64,000 nucleotides of DNA from Collinsella sp. (GTDB lineage Bacteria > Actinomycetota > Coriobacteriia > Coriobacteriales > Coriobacteriaceae), in NCBI GenBank assembly GCA_029264355.1, contig JARIBW010000036.1:62001-126000 (forward strand). Reading direction: 5' to 3'. The position numbers and the translations under genes are program-made. Position 1 is the stretch's first letter; each line of letters begins with the position of its first letter. The notes beneath the pieces are model-generated. The model had not been told where the DNA came from, ran no database searches, and worked only from the letters and a program-made list of their open reading frames with translations. This document shows, one piece after another, positions 62,625 to 64,000 of the stretch.

Positions 62625-63545
62625 CTAGCTCCTGAGGTTCGCCTTGGCGAGATCGCGGTGGGAAATGCCCACATGGTACTGGTGGCGCTCCAAGTAACGC
62701 CCCGTCGCCTCCGCGATGGCGACGCTTCGGTGTTGGCCGCCGGTGCATCCGATCGCGATGGAGAGCCTCGGCTTGCCCTCGGCTATGTAGCCCGGCATGA
62801 CGGCGTCGAGCAGGCGGAACCATGCATCGAGGAACTCCTGCGTCTTGGGATGGTCGAGCACGAAGCCGGAGACCTTCGCATCGAGGCCGGTGAGCGTTCG
62901 CATCTCGGGATCGTAAAAGGGATTGGGCAGGAACCGCACGTCGATCATGAGATCGGCCTCCACGGGCAGCCCGTACTTGAAGCCGAAGGAAAACACGTGG
63001 ATGTCCATCAACTGCTCATCGGTGAGCTCGGAAAACGCGGCCTGGAGGCGCTTTCGCAGCGTCGCCGTGCGCATGCGGCTCGTATCGATGACGAGATCGG
63101 CGCGCTCGCGGATGCTCGCCAGCGCCATCCGCTCGCGCTGGATCGCGTCGGCCATCGTGTCGCCGCGCTTCGCAAGCGGATGGCGGCGGCGATTCTCGCT
63201 GTACCGGCGGATGAGCACCTCATCCGAGGCCTCGAGGAACAGCACCTTGCAGGTCATCTCGTGGTCGCGCAGGGTCTCGATGGTGTCGAGCAGCTCGTCG
63301 AAGAGCCCCTGGCTGCGCAGGTCGCTCGTGACGCACAGATGGCGCCCCACGCCCGTGTTGATGCCGATGATCTCGGCGAGCTGCATGATGAGGCTCGGGG
63401 GGAGGTTGTCGATGCAGAAATAACCCATGTCCTCGAACACATGCATGGCCTGCGTTCGGCCGGAGCCGGACATGCCGGTGATGATGACGATGTCGGGGGC
63501 GCGATCGGCGCGATCGGCCGAGATGGTGTCTGGGCGCTCGGGCAT
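62625..63545 (-). CDS. rapZ: RNase adapter / nucleotide-binding protein RapZ
   Basis: 306 aa. P-loop GMSGSGRT (24-31), the family segment FCIDNLPPSL and the C-terminal domain with IGCTGGQHRSVAIAE. In E. coli it controls GlmS via sRNA decay; in Actinobacteria the role is less clear. First gene of the operon. Confidence 0.94.
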   Translation of the reverse strand: MPERPDTISADRADRAPDIVIITGMSGSGRTQAMHVFEDMGYFCIDNLPPSLIMQLAEIIGINTGVGRHLCVTSDLRSQGLFDELLDTIETLRDHEMTCKVLFLEASDEVLIRRYSENRRRHPLAKRGDTMADAIQRERMALASIRERADLVIDTSRMRTATLRKRLQAAFSELTDEQLMDIHVFSFGFKYGLPVEADLMIDVRFLPNPFYDPEMRTLTGLDAKVSGFVLDHPKTQEFLDAWFRLLDAVMPGYIAEGKPRLSIAIGCTGGQHRSVAIAEATGRYLERHQYHVGISHRDLAKANLRS

Positions 63546-63591
63546 GATGGGCCTTTCATCTGGATCGAGGCGTTAGCGAATCATTGCTACG

Positions 63592-63597
63592 AGTATA
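63592..63597 (-). promoter_or_regulatory. Candidate -10 of rapZ-yvcK-whiA
   Basis: TATACT on the minus strand at 63592-63597, 47 nt before the rapZ start; the -35 region is weak. Confidence 0.4.
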
Positions 63598-63617
63598 TCC
63601 CCTCATGCGGCGGCGGA

Positions 63618-63655
63618 TGAAAACACCGCGCCCCGGCCGACGCCCGAGCGCGGTG
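63618..63655 (-). terminator. Terminator of the ManA-like gene
   Basis: CACCGCGC pairs with GCGCGGTG (63624-63631/63648-63655), followed by UUUUC on the minus strand. Confidence 0.7.
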
Positions 63656-63679
63656 AACCCATGCCTTGCGGAAAAGGCG

Positions 63680-64000
63680 CTAGATGTGGCTCACGATGAG
63701 GGTCATGCAGCCCGTAAACGAGAGGCTCTCGCACGTCGAGGTCGCGATGAAATGGTCCCCCGCCTTGAGGGCGCGGCCGTTGACCGATCCCTCGCCCGCC
63801 ATGACCGTCGCGCAGAGAAACGGGATGCCGGCGCTCGCCACGGGATACGTGAGCGCGCCGTCGAGGTACACGCGGTCGACGGAGTAGGCCGGGCAATCGA
63901 CCAGACGCGTGACGCCATCGACCTCGGGGGCCGCGATCTCCCCCGACTCCGGGGCCTTCGCCCCATAATCGACGACGTCGAGGGACTTCTCGATGTGCAG
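63680..64000 (-). CDS. manA: Mannose-6-phosphate isomerase, class I, partial (5' end outside window)
   Basis: C-terminal 106 residues of a cupin-type isomerase that interconverts mannose-6-P and fructose-6-P. The visible part reads LHIEKSLDVVDYGAK, matching the segment of ManA just after the catalytic cupin, then a second cupin-like region (SAGIPFLCATVMAGEGSVNGR) to the stop at 63680. The active-site metal motif lies outside the window, so the call rests on the C-terminal half. Confidence 0.75.
   Translation of the reverse strand: MHIEKSLDVVDYGAKAPESGEIAAPEVDGVTRLVDCPAYSVDRVYLDGALTYPVASAGIPFLCATVMAGEGSVNGRALKAGDHFIATSTCESLSFTGCMTLIVSHI

Noticed and set aside
1..64000. CRISPR array, insertion sequence or integrated element
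   Set aside because: No regularly spaced direct repeats, transposase or integrase genes, or attachment-site duplications at the tRNA genes were seen.

Overview
This 64 kb window is a gene-dense, GC-rich (by eye roughly 60-65 %) chromosomal segment. It most likely comes from the Coriobacteriia (Actinomycetota), with a gut Collinsella-like genome as best guess. The reasons are the GC content, an Actinobacteria-style rapZ-yvcK-whiA cluster, single-subunit Shine-Dalgarno-led genes with GTG starts, anaerobic metabolism (class III ribonucleotide reductase, Na+-pumping biotin decarboxylase, superoxide reductase, formate-THF ligase) and a YerC/TrpR-like regulator. This is inference; no rRNA is present. 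I see no prophage, insertion sequence or CRISPR array.

Layout. 1-21.8 kb is all minus strand: a 3'-truncated C69 dipeptidase; fhs-folD (C1-folate); ruvC-ruvA-ruvB behind a LexA/SOS-box-like operator; an NadE-like protein whose two active sites both look degenerate; a superoxide reductase; dnaE; addB-addA; a YerC-like regulator; and ApbE. 21.9-25.1 kb: a small four-helix holin-like membrane protein (+), an Rrf2/IscR-type regulator (-) divergent from cysK-mnmA (+), then a YoaK/DUF1275 membrane protein (-). 25.9-31.4 kb: a 47-bp near-perfect palindrome, then a promoter, a 33-codon leader ORF and an MgtA-type Mg2+ P-type ATPase, followed by a YgiQ radical-SAM protein. 31.5-33.7 kb (-): CPBP protease-like protein, FolB, HD-domain protein. 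34.0-37.5 kb (+): a five-gene sodium-pump decarboxylase operon (small soluble subunit, biotin carrier, beta membrane subunit, a 52-aa membrane subunit, carboxyltransferase), convergent with birA, which would biotinylate the carrier. 38.6-42.1 kb (-): folE and nrdD-nrdG with a NrdR-box-like palindrome upstream.

42.5-43.4 kb is a tRNA island: Val-Gly-Cys on the minus strand facing away from Gly-Cys on the plus strand, i.e. an inverted duplication with hairpin linkers. 43.4-46.5 kb (-): a partner-switching pair made of a SpoIIE-type phosphatase with PAS/GAF sensing and a fused STAS + HATPase protein, then tRNA-Leu. 46.8-54.8 kb (-): a complete Opp-type peptide transporter (SBP-oppB-C-D-F) plus a second solute-binding lipoprotein. 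55.2-60.4 kb (-): gap-pgk-tpiA-gpmI-secG with twin TTGAAACGTTTCAA-like palindromes upstream of gap and an internal terminator after gap. 60.6-63.5 kb (-): rapZ-yvcK-whiA. The window ends inside a manA-like isomerase.

Most of this is ordinary housekeeping. The items most worth follow-up are the mgtA leader ORF, the doubly degenerate NadE homologue, the SOS box at ruvCAB, the split gamma-type subunit of the decarboxylase, the twin operators at gap, and the inverted tRNA duplication.
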